Source of the DNA: Jackrogersella multiformis
Lineage: Eukaryota; Ascomycota; Sordariomycetes; Xylariales; Hypoxylaceae
NCBI GenBank assembly: GCA_902806575.1
Contig: CADCXD010000011.1
Coordinates: 2,108,001 to 2,172,000 of the forward strand
DNA: 64,000 nt
Direction of reading: 5' to 3'
Below, one piece after another: positions 23,806-37,286 of the stretch (its first letter is position 1; every line of letters starts with the position of its first letter). Both the position numbers and the translations under genes were made by a program. The notes under the pieces are model-generated. The model saw only the letters and a program-made list of their open reading frames with translations. It did no database searches and was not told where the DNA came from.

Positions 23806-26484
23806 TAATACGAAGACATGAAAGCGTTAATCATTATTATATAATATAATTGTAATAGATACCCCCAGTTTTCGGAGACATTAAAGACACTTAATTATAG
23901 ATGTCTTTTGAAAATATATTATAGGTATATCTCGCTTAGAGAATACTAATCTATACAGGGCAATACCAAGATGAAACCGATATTCCCCTATCTCTAGACT
24001 CGTACCTACCTAGGTATATAATATTGCTGCTCGACATCATACAGCAGCGTCTCATAGAAAACACCATGCCCCTTTTCTTCAACGAGTATGGAAACAATTA
24101 TATGTGGTTCGAGATCCAAGCTCCAGCAGCACCACGACATGCATAAACCAACTTAGTGCGTGCCATGCCAGTAGCCCCTTTCTTCGCCCTATCCGGCTCA
24201 TACGTCTCCAGGTATTCTCGAGGAGCTGAGTCTCGTAACTCCAGGCCAGCGGGTTCCTTAGGAGTGAACCTGAGAGAACCGTTCCCACGTCCGCTGCTTG
24301 CTCTACCATGATTACGGGGATATCCGGTATCCGCCCCCTAACGCTCTAACGGCTCGGATTCATGCTTTCTTGGCGTCAGCTTCGCTTTGCATGTCAGGCT
24401 GATTGGGCGGAGTGGATGAGGAAGGCTCCTCTAGCTCGCTAAGAATGAACCATACTCATTCGTCGGTGAGCCTAGGGAAGCTATCGAGCTCTACGTTCAG
24501 CGGGTAGAAGTTACGGATGGATTGCGCCGAGTAGAGCGTTGGGCATAATGATGTGAAGTGGATGGTCTAGGTATTTGATGATAATGGTCCACGTTACTCC
24601 TTAATCCCAACATCAGATTGATATCTCTTCGGGGGCGCTCTACTAGCGGAATGGTGTGACTTACGGACTCCTTGGTATTGCTAAGCTCGTATGGTCGACT
24701 AGGCATGTTTACTCTCAAACAATTGAGCATCAGGGGTTTCTTGGTATCGAAGGGGAGGATAAGAAATGAAGCTATGAGGTAGACTTCTTGAACTTCTCTT
24801 GAAAGAAGTTGATGAACTTTTGCCTTACGGGGGTATCAATCCATTATCATATTTGAATCAATAAGTTGACTTGGTTACTTAGCAATCTCGTTGTTGGCTG
24901 TAGGCAGTCATGGTGAACTACCATATACAGGCACACATGAGGAGATGAAGGGGGGCCGTGAGATGAGGGAAAGAAAATGTCAATACACCGGAATTGGATC
25001 CCCCACGATTTGACTAACAAGCTATCTAAGTGTTTTAGTCAGTGCTACTACGAGATATGAGCTAAGGACCAGCAAGGCAATAACGATGATAGATCTTTAC
25101 AGAAGCAAGTAAATCTATACCTACCTAGGTATATTGGGACACTGAAATGGAAAGTCATCATAATTGTAGTAACGTCAGGCTTTATCCGACCTCGTGAGTC
25201 TTTTTGTAGTGAGATACCATCTTAGAGCACCTGTATTTCATTAAGCGGCTTCCGTCAAAGTGTACACAGATAAAGATAGATGAACCAAAGAGATAAGATA
25301 ATGTATAATGTGAAATAAAGAGACCTATTAGAGCTTGATTTAAGCTTATTCCACATAGACATTAGGTTCATAGATTGTCGATAACCCCCCTACCCCCTAT
25401 TCGAGGCAATGTCAAACATTATATTTATCACAACGCTAGACTGGGATACAGCGTGCGAGTTAAAAGATGCAGGGCATGTTAGAACTAGCAATTACACACG
25501 TATTATAACATAATTCCGTTGACGTCAACAGACAATTGGGGATATCATTAGCGACAAGATGACTGTCTACAAGACACATATCAAAGGATCTTACGTAGAT
25601 GGAGCTGGACTACATAGGATTCAACCATAAGCTAAGTGAGCAAAGAGTAAATACCTAAAATAATACAGAGACGTTTTCCCAAAATATACATAATTCTTAA
25701 GTATACAAATGAAATTTATATCCAAGCGAGAGCTATGAAAATATCATCCGGACCTAAGAGTTACATTGAACCAATACCAACACTTAATTATAAAGATTTA
25801 CTCAAGCTTCAACCACCCAAAAACAAGTCACAAACCAAGAACATTTCAACGATAGCTGAATGGCACAGCGCACGATGCGAAAAAGAGGGCACATTAGAAG
25901 GAATACTTTACACAAGAGAGTATCAACGCCAAACACATGAGGTTTCTATTAGCTATTAAGAGAATGCTTCAGCCGGCTAGCGCACACCCTATATGGTATA
26001 ACACCTTGCGCGACATCTGATCCGTGAGGGTCTTGCAGACTCGATATCGAGCAGCTACACCACTCCATATTCCACTCCCCTCTCCGTCACTGTAAAAGAT
26101 GAAACGTTTGTGTGCTGTCTCGCATGTGTTTTCTGATCCGCATCAACCAAATGACAGGGGGTATACTGGGTATCAGCTGAGTATTAGGAAAAGATGTGTC
26201 AAAACAAAAGCAGTTCTCCTCGCAAATTGAGACAAGACATGCAAAAAGCGTCAGTATAAAGATCATGGATTCCATCTCCTCCGGGTCATTAATACAACAC
26301 AATTTCATCCGCGATTGACGGAGAAAGAGAGATGCCAATAACCGAAAACAGGTGGGGGTATCAGTTCAGAACCAGTCTTGTAGGGTATCTTGAAATGCAG
26401 ATCCGTTCCCGACCAAACCCAGTGTCGTGGATACTCTTTACGAAAACATTATGTATTGGCCCGTAGACCGAAGCGGCGCGCACT
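23806..26484. other. Intergenic with a decayed gene in its first third
   Basis: Minus-strand coding remnants occupy about 24110-24850 (listed separately). From about 24850 to 26484 no coding sequence is recognised. The open frame at 25735-25959 has no motif or neighbour to support it. Repeat units of the CCTAGGTA type are present near 24005 and 25120 only. Confidence 0.5.
24110..24850 (-). pseudogene. Decayed minus-strand gene of unknown family
   Basis: Read on the minus strand, pieces look like protein but do not join into one open frame. Near 24830-24780 is RQKFINFFQEKFKKS, then stops. A possible exon near 24700 ends in a GTAAGT donor; joined to an acceptor near 24567 it reads SIRNFYPLNVELDSFPRLTD, then a TGA, then VWFILSELEEPSSSTPPNQP in the same frame. 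At 24290-24115 is another stretch (EPAGLELRDSAPREYLETYE) ending in a stop. The TGA could be a mutated CGA. Family not recognised. A functional gene with introns I cannot resolve is possible but less likely. Confidence 0.4.
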
Positions 26485-28168
26485 CTATGCGGCAGCGGTG
26501 ACGGGGGCAGGGGTAGCGGCGGCAGGCGTCGCCTCGACGGGCTCCTCGGGAGTGGCCTCCTTAAGGGGATCAGAGGCCTCGGCAGGCTTGTCCTCAGCCT
26601 TGGCCTCCTCGGCGGGCTTGTCGGCCTTGCCCTTGCCCTTGACGGTCTGGCGGAGCTTGGAGAAGAAAGGAGGAGACTTAACCTTCTCGCCTTCCTCGTC
26701 AGAAGTAGCGGACTTCTCCTTCTTACCGAAACCGAAAGGCAGGGAAGACTTGCGCTTCTCAGTCTTAACCTCCTTGGTCTCACCGTTGGTCGCAGGCGTG
26801 GCCTCGGCACCCTCCGCAGCGGTAACATCGCTTGACAGAGGCTCAGTGGTCTCCACAGCCGGGATCACAGGAGCGGTCTCAGTAACGGGGGCCTCACCGG
26901 AGGTCTCCTTGAGAGGGGTCGGAGGGGCAGAGTCAGCCTCAGCCTTCTTCTTGCTGCCAAATGACAGGCCACCGAAGATGCTATAATCATGTTAGCGACA
27001 TAGTTGATTTGCAATTATACATCTTGAACATACCTAGCACGCTTAGAAGGAGTGGGCTTGGGGGCTTCCTCCTTCTTAGCCTCCTCGGCGGGAGCATCGG
27101 CCTCGGGAGTAACCTCTACCACAGGTGTCTCGGCCTCGGCGGCACCTTCAGCGATGGGCTCAGGAGCCTCAGTGGTCTCGGCAGGCTTGTCCTCAGCAGG
27201 GGCGGCTTCCTTCTTGCTGAGTAGGTTGCCGAAGATCGAGGCACGCTTGCGGCTGGCGGACCGACGCTTGGAGTCCTTCTTCTCCTCTTCCTTAGGCTCC
27301 TCTTTCTTGTCCTCTTCCTTGGGTTCTTCCTTATCCTCCTCCTTGGCAGCCTCACCCTCAGCAGCAGGCTTGTCCTCCTTGGGGGGAGGAGTAGGCTTGA
27401 AGCTCTCGATGGTCTGCTTGTAAGCCTCGGTCTCGGGGATGGTGGTAGCAAGCTCCTTGGCCTCGGCGATCTTCAGCTTGAGCTGCTCGACCCAGTTATC
27501 ACGGTCGGCGGCAGTGGGAGCCTTGAAGATGTGCTTGTGGCCCTTGGCAGTGAAGGTGAACTTGGTAGCACCCTCAGTAGTAGGCTCCGAAGCCTCAGCC
27601 TATGAGGTGTTAGACATTATACATCTCAATATAAACGATATAAGATGACATACCAGTTGGATTGCGCCGACGGGGCTGCTCTTGTCGCTCTCCTTGCCAT
27701 AGAATAGAAGACCCTTCCCGGTCTCGGTGGCCCAGGCGGCGACATGTTGGGCGACTTCGCTGGCCTTCTCGTTCTTCAGGTAGGTGGCGAGCTTGTCCTT
27801 GGGGGTAGCCTCGGTACCGAACCAGAAGTGCTGCTTGGAGTAGATGAGGTTCCTATGCTTTGTTAGGATAACCACCTTTGTATTTACGCGTCACGTCACG
27901 TCATTTGACTTGGAAGGACTTACTTGGGGAAGTTGGCGGGGGCTCCCTTGTGCTCAAGGGTACCAGCCTCGACAGGCTTCACCTCCTCCTTCTTGGCCTC
28001 CTCAGCGGGAGCGGCAGCCTCCTCGGCAGCCTCAGCCGGAGCTTCAGTAGCGGCGGCATCAGCGGCGGGGGTCTCAGTGGGCTTGTCCTCAGCCTTTACC
28101 TCGACGATAGGCTCAGCGACAGCGGGGGTGGCCTCAGCGACCTCGACGGGCTTCTGTTGATCGGCCAT
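26485..28168 (-). CDS. PH-domain protein of the Meu6 type
   Basis: Four exons: 28168..27924, 27852..27654, 27599..27034 and 26980..26485, giving 501 aa. The three introns are 46-72 bp with GTAAGT or GTATGT donors, CTAAC-type branches and TAG acceptors; all phases agree. Residues 1-80 are Ala/Glu/Pro/Lys-rich. A pleckstrin-homology domain covers about 82-195 (KNLIYSKQHFWFG, GKGLLFYGKESDKSSPVGAI, TFTAKGHKHIFKAPT, DNWVEQLKLKI). This matches the fungal family named after S. pombe meiotic expression up-regulated protein 6. The rest is again Glu/Ala/Lys-rich with two repeats of a short basic motif (KRRSASRKRASIFGNLLSKK and KRASIFGGLSFGSKKK) and a similar SSLPFGFGKKEKS. PH domains usually bind phosphoinositides, but the role of this family is not established. 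The low-complexity tails throw long open frames on the other strand, which are shadows. Confidence 0.85.
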
Positions 28169-29600
28169 TTCGAATGTTTTGGGATTGGAAAGAAAAAAGG
28201 ATTGGGTATCAAGAAGATGGGTATCACTAATAAAAAATGGAAATTAAACAATGGACTAGCTACTCGAAGGGGTATCTGAGTAGTATTAAATGACACTTCA
28301 AGTCTCGTGAGTGTTCTTAAAAGTTGAGCTTCTGTTTGGGAAGTGGAAGAACAAAAACTTGTATTTAAAGTCGAGTGCGACAGGAAGGGTGGGAGGGAAA
28401 AATCGAATTGGAGGAGAGCAGCTACTGCCGGTCCTTATTTATTGTCTCGTGATTACCAGATTAAGAGGAAGGAGAGTGGCATGGAAGGGTGCACAGTCCA
28501 ACTAACGCGAAGTACAGTGACTGTTACTGTGATGGTGGTCGGGAAAGCCAAGCATGAAAATAGGAGTACCAGGGATTGATCGATGTACCAGTTACAGTGT
28601 ATAATACACGGTGGCAATTGGGCAGGGGTCTAAGTGTGGAACTAGGCGGGTCGCGGGTGGTTGAGTGAAAGCAGCTGACCCACATCAGTACATTACACTA
28701 CCTACCTAGTGCAGGTAGGTACGCTGAACTAATTGCCCTAATTGCCATAATTCCTTGTGGGAAGGGATACCTACCTCCTAGGTACCTAGATAGAACGCCC
28801 TGGAGGGGTCGAGTAAAGAACGGTACTCTCCACCATATGAACGGCAAGAACGATTGCGCATTGTGGATAGTACAGTACCTACACTAAGTATCTAGGTACA
28901 CATAGGGGCTGGATGACCCGCTGTAATACATGGGTACCTACCTATGTACCTGGGTAATGTACAATATCGTTATCTCAACTTTTTTTTTCTCCATCCACAT
29001 CTTAATTTTCGAGAAACGCCATTTTTACCAGGCGCCTACCTAAGGTAAAATAAGGTACCCGGAGCTCTGACCAATATTATTTAAATCATCCCCGTTCATT
29101 GAAAATCTCATACATTACATACACGTACACCAACCTTATTATTGGAGCATCTCAAACACGTCCCTGAGTCCCCTAGGTACATACTTAGCTATTTCACAAT
29201 ACAATATCGTACTACAAACATTCATCTCTAACTCTGACCGACTCAAGGGACCTTGATTTATTACTCTTCTTCGCATGACAACCCGGTCCTTACCTAAACT
29301 CGTTGCTGGGTCATCTCATCGTGCCAATCTTGCGGCTATGGTCTGTGCCTTGCAACCTAATTTTTTTTTTCTAAAATGAAGGCCCTGTCTAGCTCGCTCT
29401 ACGAAATTACAACGTCGTTTAATATGCACCGGTGCACTAGTGGCCATGGGGCTATCGACAGGGATTGAAAGGACGGTACCGTTTTCCAGTCATCTTAATG
29501 GACAGTCGATGCCAGAACCGCGACTCTTCACTACCTACACTAGGAGAAACCAGAGCCGGAAACTTTCCTATTGAAAGAAATCCTCGAGTTATTGACCAAC

Positions 29601-29640
29601 TACCTACCTCCTAGGTACCTAGGTATGCTACATACTAGGT
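29601..29640. repeat. CCTAGGTA palindromic repeat
   Basis: ACCTACCTCCTAGGTACC followed directly by TAGGTATG: a perfect run of the self-complementary unit. Confidence 0.8.
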
Positions 29641-31432
29641 ACACTATGTAGTAGACCTTGTCAGGGGTTGGCCCAGCTCATCAATTTGTTATTGATAATC
29701 ATCTCTCCGTTCGAGACCTTTGAATATTGAAGATCGATCTTCATCTACACTAAGTAGGTATTCATGGCCGACAGCATGTATGTATGTGTATGTGTGCATA
29801 TACTACATACAATACACAATCATTCACCAATAAGTGGTGAATGTGATCTGGGTACTGGTCTCTTTTCCCTCTCTTCCCCTTTCCGTTGTCGCTCCTCACC
29901 GTTACACGTTTGAAAACATGTACGTAGCCAGCCCCCCTTTTGCTTGCTTATTGAATAAACCGGGGGTGAAGCAAGTCAACCATGACTGCACGACTTACAT
30001 ACCTACCTAGGACCTAGGTACCTAAAGCATACCTCTAGAAAATACCTAGGTAAAATACCAGGCTGCTAGTAGTAGTAGGCAGTAGGTAGGTATATTAATA
30101 CCCATCCGGCCTGGAAAGACACCGCTTGCCAAACCTGGCAGTCGACAAGTTCGGTTCGGTTCTGGAATCGGACGACATTTACTGATGATAGGACGGCGTC
30201 GATCGCGCCGATACCACTCCAATACAAATATCCAATACATCCATCCAATGAAGCCGATATGCAAGATGCCCTAATTGCTGCAACACTTGTTGCATATTGT
30301 CCTGCAAATCGCGGTCATAGGGCCAGGGTGTGGATAGCTCTTCTCTTTATTCTCTTTAGGGAGGGGAGGATTGGCGCCATTCCGCTTATTGGTTAATAAT
30401 TCGGATGAATTGTGGAATTATGAGAGTAGATCTTCAGCATAAGGTAATGTCAAGTTGATAACTCGCCTACCAAGTACCGACAACCTTTATTAGCTGCTTA
30501 CGCCTTTTTTCCTGCAAGCTCCTACGAATAGCCGCTAAAGCACGTTTATCTCGACGCAGCACCTTCGAGCTGCTACCAGGTACCTCCATACCTACCTCTA
30601 GCTCTAGCTGCAGGAGGGCAAACGGTGCACGCTAACCCATGTGACATTTTAGTATTTTAGCTGCCTGCTAAAATGATGTGGCTGCCCCCCTAGCCTGGGA
30701 GCCTTGTCGATCAGAAACTTCCCTTCAACTGAATATATTAGTAGTATCGAAGATGGCCAAGTAGTGATTTGAGGATAACAGATACCTACCTAGCCATAAG
30801 ATGCGAATTTAAAAATTTCACATCACAGGCCAGGTTCTATCACATTTAAAAATGAGAGATCATACTAAAATAGCCCCTCGATCTTATCACAAGGCTCTGG
30901 AAGCTAAGGTGTCAGGTATGTACTGTAGAGCTCTCATCAATCTCTAACTGCTACCGCCAGTTCTTGCTGGCGTTTTTATTATGTACTTCCCGAGACCCTG
31001 ATATTGGATCCCGAGGAGTGGATCTTACTATGCCAACACTGGGCGGTCACGACGTTCTTCTGTTAATAACTTGATTTTGAAACGCTGTTCATTTAAACGG
31101 ACTATGTATTCGACGAACCATCTATTGAATACCATCACATATGACAACAATCAACAGATACATAATGTTCAGTGTTCTAATAGGAACTTGCTACTTTCAC
31201 GTGATATGCTTCTTCGTATTCGCTTCTCACCACCTTTGAAACATAGATCACGAACCGACTCGGTCGATTACAGATATGTAGGATTAAGCCTTGTTGGGTG
31301 TACATACATACCTCATATATAGCTGATTTGGTGTCATGCGCATAATGTTGTTGAGGTCTACTACATACCTTCTCATGCTTTCGCCTTTTGTCGAATAATT
31401 ATGCGAACTAACCAATACCTATACCTCTAGAT

Positions 31433-31605
31433 CCACTCAACAGCTCTAGAAGTCGAACCGGGCAAATAGTGTAATTCAGCTAGATTACGGACGCTACTCT
31501 CTAGACTGGCCCAACTATTCCCCTCAAACGCTATTTCGATACGTAATAATGCTACTAAAGTCGTGATCTCGGGACGAGCAGAATTCATTTGAGTCAGACT
31601 AGTAG
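31433..31605 (-). pseudogene. Coding-like remnant, family unknown
   Basis: The minus strand reads for about 57 codons without a stop and with protein-like composition (for example ITTLVALLRIEIAFEG and SVRNLAELHYLPGSTSRAV). It ends in a stop and has no joined upstream frame. Nearby minus-strand pieces at 31690-31830 and 32000-32140 have similar character but contain stops. I do not recognise the family. It may be a chance frame. Confidence 0.25.
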
Positions 31606-34600
31606 TCCAAATTGTCCGGTTAGCATAGCATCTAAGAACTTGCTACTAGTATAGTAGCTGGCCCTTGTTTGGTTCCTACCTATTTGACGTCTGCTATTCA
31701 ACTCTCACCTAACCATGTATCGGGTTTAGAAGATGGAGATGGCCAAGTCTGGATGGACCTTCCTAACTGCCTAATAAGCGTGCTGTCAAAAATGACAGAC
31801 TGGCGCTTAATGGAATAGTCTAGCCGTCTTTAATTCAGCTTTTTCTCAGCTTCGATTACTCACTAGATAGAAAACCCAGCCTCGCTCGAGTCTCCGAAGC
31901 CATTACGACACCAAGGCGGCTAGCGAAATGTGCGCACCAACATCAGCAACTAGATTAATAGGTAGGTAGGTCGCTAAGAGCAAATGGCGTGGCGCAACTG
32001 GTCGCATGTCACAGCCCCTCGCCAGACATCAGTCGAGGGCGTATCCTGCGTCGAAAGCCCGGCAAATAGCGTTTGCAGTTTCTAAACCGAGTGGCCAAAC
32101 ATTTTGACAAGCTCGAGACGACGTTTCGAATCTGACGATGTCTGCTCTTAGGTAGGTAGTTTCGAAGTGAAGACTGCAGTACATACGAATTAGAGCAAAT
32201 ACCTACCCATATGTAGCTACAGTGGGCAAGAAGCTATGCAAGAACGATCTCGGCTATTTTCCTTATATGCATGTCTAGCACCAGGCAATGCTAGGGTTCG
32301 ACAATTATTTGAAACATACAGCTTTTCGGCTATGTGCATAGTGAAGACTAAGGTTGCCATGCATTTACCATTCCCAACGTTACCTGCCTATAATTACTTT
32401 GTCGCGAGTCCATCTGGCTGGCTGTATGTAAGCTCCAAATGCCAGGGCCGGGTCGCATTTGATCTCGCACCCATACCTCTTCCCTTCGTACATGACATAA
32501 CCGCCGGCCACCCTACAACTGCGTTTATCGCGGTCCTCCCCGCCTATCAGTGTCTGCTGTGGTGCAGCTATCCCGGGTCCTGAATCCCCAATTACAGGAA
32601 TTCCTAAAAATAAGCGCATGACTTTTCTGATGTATGTTGTGGACCTATCCGTTTGAAGTACAATCCCTTCCTCATCTCTTTGCGCCTTCGTTGGCCAGTG
32701 GCTGACATCAAACTTGATTGCTTTAACTCGGATCATTGGTGAGATCCTTTCCGTAGCTTGTCACAGTGGCATCTTCCGATGTTCTATTGTAAAGGCTCTC
32801 CCGAGAATTCGACGGTTTCCATATGTACGCGTAGTCAGCTTAATAGAGACCCATCGCATGGCTTTTTCCATTCCATTCCATGTTTCATGTTTCGTCGTAT
32901 CTTAGTAGAAACCACTCTACATTAGTACCGTTCTATGCGAATATCAGAAATGTCGCAGATCGATTCCCCAGGTTTTGATTCCTTCCGGTCTAATAGTAGG
33001 ATTTCACCATACGCAGGGATTGATATCGTCTTACGGTAGTTCAGACGTCGAGCTAATAATCCGAGCATAGATAAGATGTTGGATCTGATGACGCCGGGAT
33101 TGGTTGCACATTGTCCTGCCTGACCTGTCTATCCCTCCATCATTGCCTTGAGGGTCGAAATAGTACCCTGCGTAAGCTTAATCCTGTCGCCTTCTCGAAG
33201 AGCTGAAGGCTCTGCAGGACTTTTGCCCAGCGCCGAAGCACGATATGGGGGAGATACCTAGCGTTGGGGGGTATGCTCGTGATTCCAGTCGACGGCGCTT
33301 CCTGTGTAGGGGGTGACGATCGCAAGCTAAGCGGTTTGCGCACTAGACTAAAAATAACAGTGTCTTAGATCTTAGGTGGGTGATAATGCTTATATTCCCA
33401 TCACTACCCGACCGTAAGTTTTGCGAGCTACTGTTTTAGCAACTCGGGCATTTGGCGACGAGACGAGCAAATTTCAATATAATCCTTCAAGCGTCGTAGG
33501 GCATAGATAATTATTAACAGAGTTTACTTATGCTCTATAACTACGCCCATTTTTCCTGCTTCTTACTCTCTCCCGCTATCCTGCGAGTCGAGAGCAAGAA
33601 GCGGTGTTTGATTCAAGTGTCCATTTCGTGGTTCAAGCCGGCAGGGATTGCAGCACGTCTTCTTGGCGAATGATTTCAATATGAGCGATCGGTAGTGTCC
33701 GGTCCTCCATCTTCTTTCTATTCCCGCCATATTAACGTCTCGATGATTCTTATGATGATTCTTATGGATCACCACTGTCACGAGTGGCTTAATGACAATT
33801 TCGAAGTCTTGTCTCTGTCTCAAATGTCCGCGCATCCGGGAGAGACTATGTATAAAAGCCATCAAGCTTCATGCGGTCTGGGTAGGACAATCTCCGTGTC
33901 GTATCAACAGTGTTGCATCCAATCAGGCCAGATTTGGACGTAATGGTTCCCTACCAAGCTTTGACTCGAAGCTCGTGACCCTGGCTGTGAATTACCTTAG
34001 AACCCCTGTCCAACAGAGGCCCGTTAGCCGCGAATGTCGAAATCTCCGATTCCGTCCAACTCAAACGAACGTTATGGGCATCATCAGATCAACTGGATCG
34101 TTCCCCATTTGTGTGCCCCTCGGAATCGTAAGAGGCATCTAGATAGCTTGTTTCTCATGGGAATCCTCGTAAGGGTTCCATTGCCTCCCCTCCTTGATTT
34201 TCGCACCTCTTATAGCTTGCAAGAAGCGGTGACCACTGGCGGGAACATCCAGGTCGTTATCAGAGCTTTGCCTGCGTACCATTCAGGACAGCCAGTTGCT
34301 CATTCTCCGATATGGGACTAGTACATCTGGCATCATCACCTCATCCCACCACACTTTGATGTATGCACTGTAGTGTACATATCCCTCCTTCTCCCCTTTC
34401 TGATGCCCTGCAGCAGCAGCAGTGTGGAAGTTCATGCATTCCCCACTCCCTGGCTTGCAGCTTGGAGTATGTGTGCATATGTGCATATGTATGTAGTTAG
34501 ACAAGCTCCTGACAGCAGACTTTTGCCGGAATACCTAGGTAGTGCAGCATACGTAAGATGATGTTTTGCCTAGCTTGCGTGTATTGTTTCTGGTATATCA

Positions 34601-36779
34601 GCTAGGCGTATTTCCGTCTGTCTACCTATCAGGCGATTTGCGATTTTCTTTGCGCGTGACGCCCACACGATATATATACCTATATATATATATATATCAC
34701 ATTAGAGAATCCCAGTACCGTATTTGGTGTTCTCGATGAACTAAAATTGGGCAAACCTTGCCTGATGTATATTCCACGGTAGCCGTGCAGTAATAATTAC
34801 TGTCTCTTCCCGTTCCTCCCCCCATCGATCAATGTATGATCCAGCATGGCACGTGCCGTCGATTGCATACCCTCATCGAAGAGGTACTTGATGTGTCTGT
34901 ACTGTTGCTCGTATCTAGCGTCTCTTTCTATCGTAGGCTATACCCCAGGTGTACCAGGTCCCTTATTCATACCCAAATAGCGGTATAGATATAGACTGGC
35001 ACGTATTTGCGTTCCCGGGAGTAACTTCCGACTATCGCTCGTTTCCGACGGCACCTGCATAGTTGACGTGATATTACCCGGGCTAGGGCGCCCTTTCCGC
35101 CACACTTTATATTAGCCCGGGCATATGATTTCGATACCCGTAGATCGGCCGTAGGGTGGTAACTGCTTTCGGCATGACTGCTTTTACTGAGCAAGCTGTA
35201 GTCGACCGGCCCGTAGGCAGGCCTGCCTTCCGTCCGGAGTAGCTACAATAGCCGTGCCAATACGGACGTACACCGCGACCGGTTGTTCGGTAACCTTCCT
35301 TCTCTAAGTTATCGCTCTATGGCCTTCGTTCTACTATGATTCCTTGACTTATGATTGGGGTGCTCGGTTTGGAATAGCGCAACGACTTAATCTAAAGCTC
35401 AAAGCTCTTCGAATTCTTTAACAGTCCTTAGTAACACGTGCTGACAATATTCGGGCGACAGCAGCATACCTCCTTTACCGACGGGGAAATGAAATTGACG
35501 CCTCTCTAGATAGCTCTTGATGTGTATAGGCGATCACGAAGATGCTAACAGTTAATCTAAGTGTGATCAGAGACACATAGGCTATAACTCGATATCTTCC
35601 ATAGTTGTGAACGTTTGACAGCGCATGATGGATCGGCCTTCTGGGTTTCCTGCAATAATTTATTGACTTCATGTTAGCACATTATCCATCGAATTTTAAG
35701 ATACCTTCCCCTAGCTGGGAAGGGGTTGGAAGATGTCGGGAAATGGGATCAGTAGTTAACAATTATATATAGGAGTACTACCATTAGTTCGTAGACCTTT
35801 TCAAAGTCTGAATAAGGGGGATTTATCCCTTTAAGACGTAACGCCTAAGAGCATACCTCTAGGAATTTCCCTAAGGGTCAGCTACTGGTGTCTCGTGACA
35901 GAAGAGTGCCTACTTGCCTAGGTAGCCAAAGTAAGGAGTCTGCATTCGCATAGTACGCTGGATCGAATTCGGGGGCTCCCTGTATTGTTTCTCGTGGAGT
36001 CAAGGAGGATATCCTTAGAGTGTGAAGTTTACGTGACTGTCCTTATTTGGTCTAGGGACTTGTAGATATTCCATCTACCGGGTTCTTTCTTGTTGAGCCC
36101 GCCTTCTTCCTCCTGGTATTATCACCGACTGATCGTCCTTGTCTTTTGGGTATCGTGAGCACAATCGGTATACGCTAATAGCTGGTCCTATTACGCCAAG
36201 TGGCGGTTTATCTGCTCTAAACTGTGTAGTTAGGTATATTCAACTGACGTCCTAAATTGGCTTTCAGCAGGATGGGCAGAGGAGTAGCGCAGCTCTTTAT
36301 GATGGAAACCAGGAACTGTGGTCGATCATTATAATAATGTATAGTAGAACCTCCAGCCTCGGTCATCGATATTGTCGCCGTCATCTCGAGCTTTCAGGGA
36401 CACCATAAAACAACAAGGATAATGTTGTGAAGTATCATTCCCAACCTAGTGACCTATCTATTGTAGGTTCCCCAGAGTAGAAGCTGTGACCTAAGCCATC
36501 CAAAAAAGACCGCTTGAAGCCTCGCTTAAGCAGCAGTCCTGGATAGCCGGCCACATGGATCGGAAGGTTGTGCTTAAGGGCTGAAGTTTCTCCTAGGTCG
36601 TTATTGAACTTGGTGTCGCTAATTTGTGTGGTCGGCAAGTCTTAACACCCTCAGTTTCTCTTGTCTACCTAGGTACCCAGAGGTAGATAATAATCGTAAA
36701 CATTTTCTCTTCGTACGGAGGAAATCTATTCACCTAAGTTCCTGCCTTTCTTAATCGCTTGAGGCGATTCGGCTTGGAC

Positions 36780-36965
36780 GAGCCCATTCGACAGACTGGG
36801 GAAGCTTAGGAAACTTTCCTAGTATCCCAGGTTGTGGTTCCTCGCTTTGGCGAAAGATATTCCGGACGATTAATCATCCAGGGATATTCGAAGGCAGGCT
36901 GGATAAAAAAGGCTGGGTATGAATCGTATCGAGGCGCCCCAACAGCAATGTGTAGGTTTTTATAG
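36780..36965 (-). pseudogene. Coding-like remnant, family unknown
   Basis: The minus strand reads about 48 codons of protein-like sequence (RYDSYPAFFIQPAFEYPW, RPEYLSPKRGTTTWDTRK), then a stop. Protein-like sequence continues in another frame (FPKLPQSVEWARPS), as after a frameshift. A further open stretch lies at 36638-36440. Probably part of a decayed gene; family not recognised. Confidence 0.3.
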
Positions 36966-37248
36966 GCGTCATTTGGTGTGTCATGCTAGGCAGCTAAGTT
37001 GATACGACTTATCGAAACAAAGTCTCTAGTAGAGATAGAAACCTCTATTTAGCAATACGTTAGTTTTGTAGATTCTAGGTTCAGGCCAACACCGTGGTCC
37101 AAGAAAGTGATCTGAAAGATAGGGATATCGTCCTGGTAGACTAGGAGAGAAAAGTTGACGGATACGATAAATAACACTTACATGCTAGGCACTTGCGAAT
37201 AACAGTTATTCAGATCTCGCATTGATATACTGAACTTTGTTATTTATT

Positions 37249-37286
37249 CTTATCTACGTAGGTACGTAAGTACTTACGTAGATAAG
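37249..37286. repeat. 38-bp near-perfect palindrome
   Basis: Arms CTTATCTACGTA (37249-37260) and its exact complement TACGTAGATAAG (37275-37286), with the 14 bp between almost palindromic as well. Could form a cruciform. Confidence 0.85.

Noticed and set aside
25735..25959. 74-codon Lys-rich frame
   Set aside because: No homology recognised, AT-rich surroundings, no splice or promoter evidence.
26390..28279. Several long open frames on the plus strand opposite the PH-domain gene
   Set aside because: They are mirror images of the Glu/Ala/Lys-rich low-complexity coding on the minus strand. The minus-strand model has consistent introns and a real domain.
32236..32736. Overlapping 115- and 118-codon frames on opposite strands
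   Set aside because: Neither shows a motif, and each is the shadow of the other. At most a relic within the gene desert.
34669..34697. TA-dinucleotide run considered as a possible origin or centromere-like element
   Set aside because: A plain microsatellite of about 30 bp without supporting structure.
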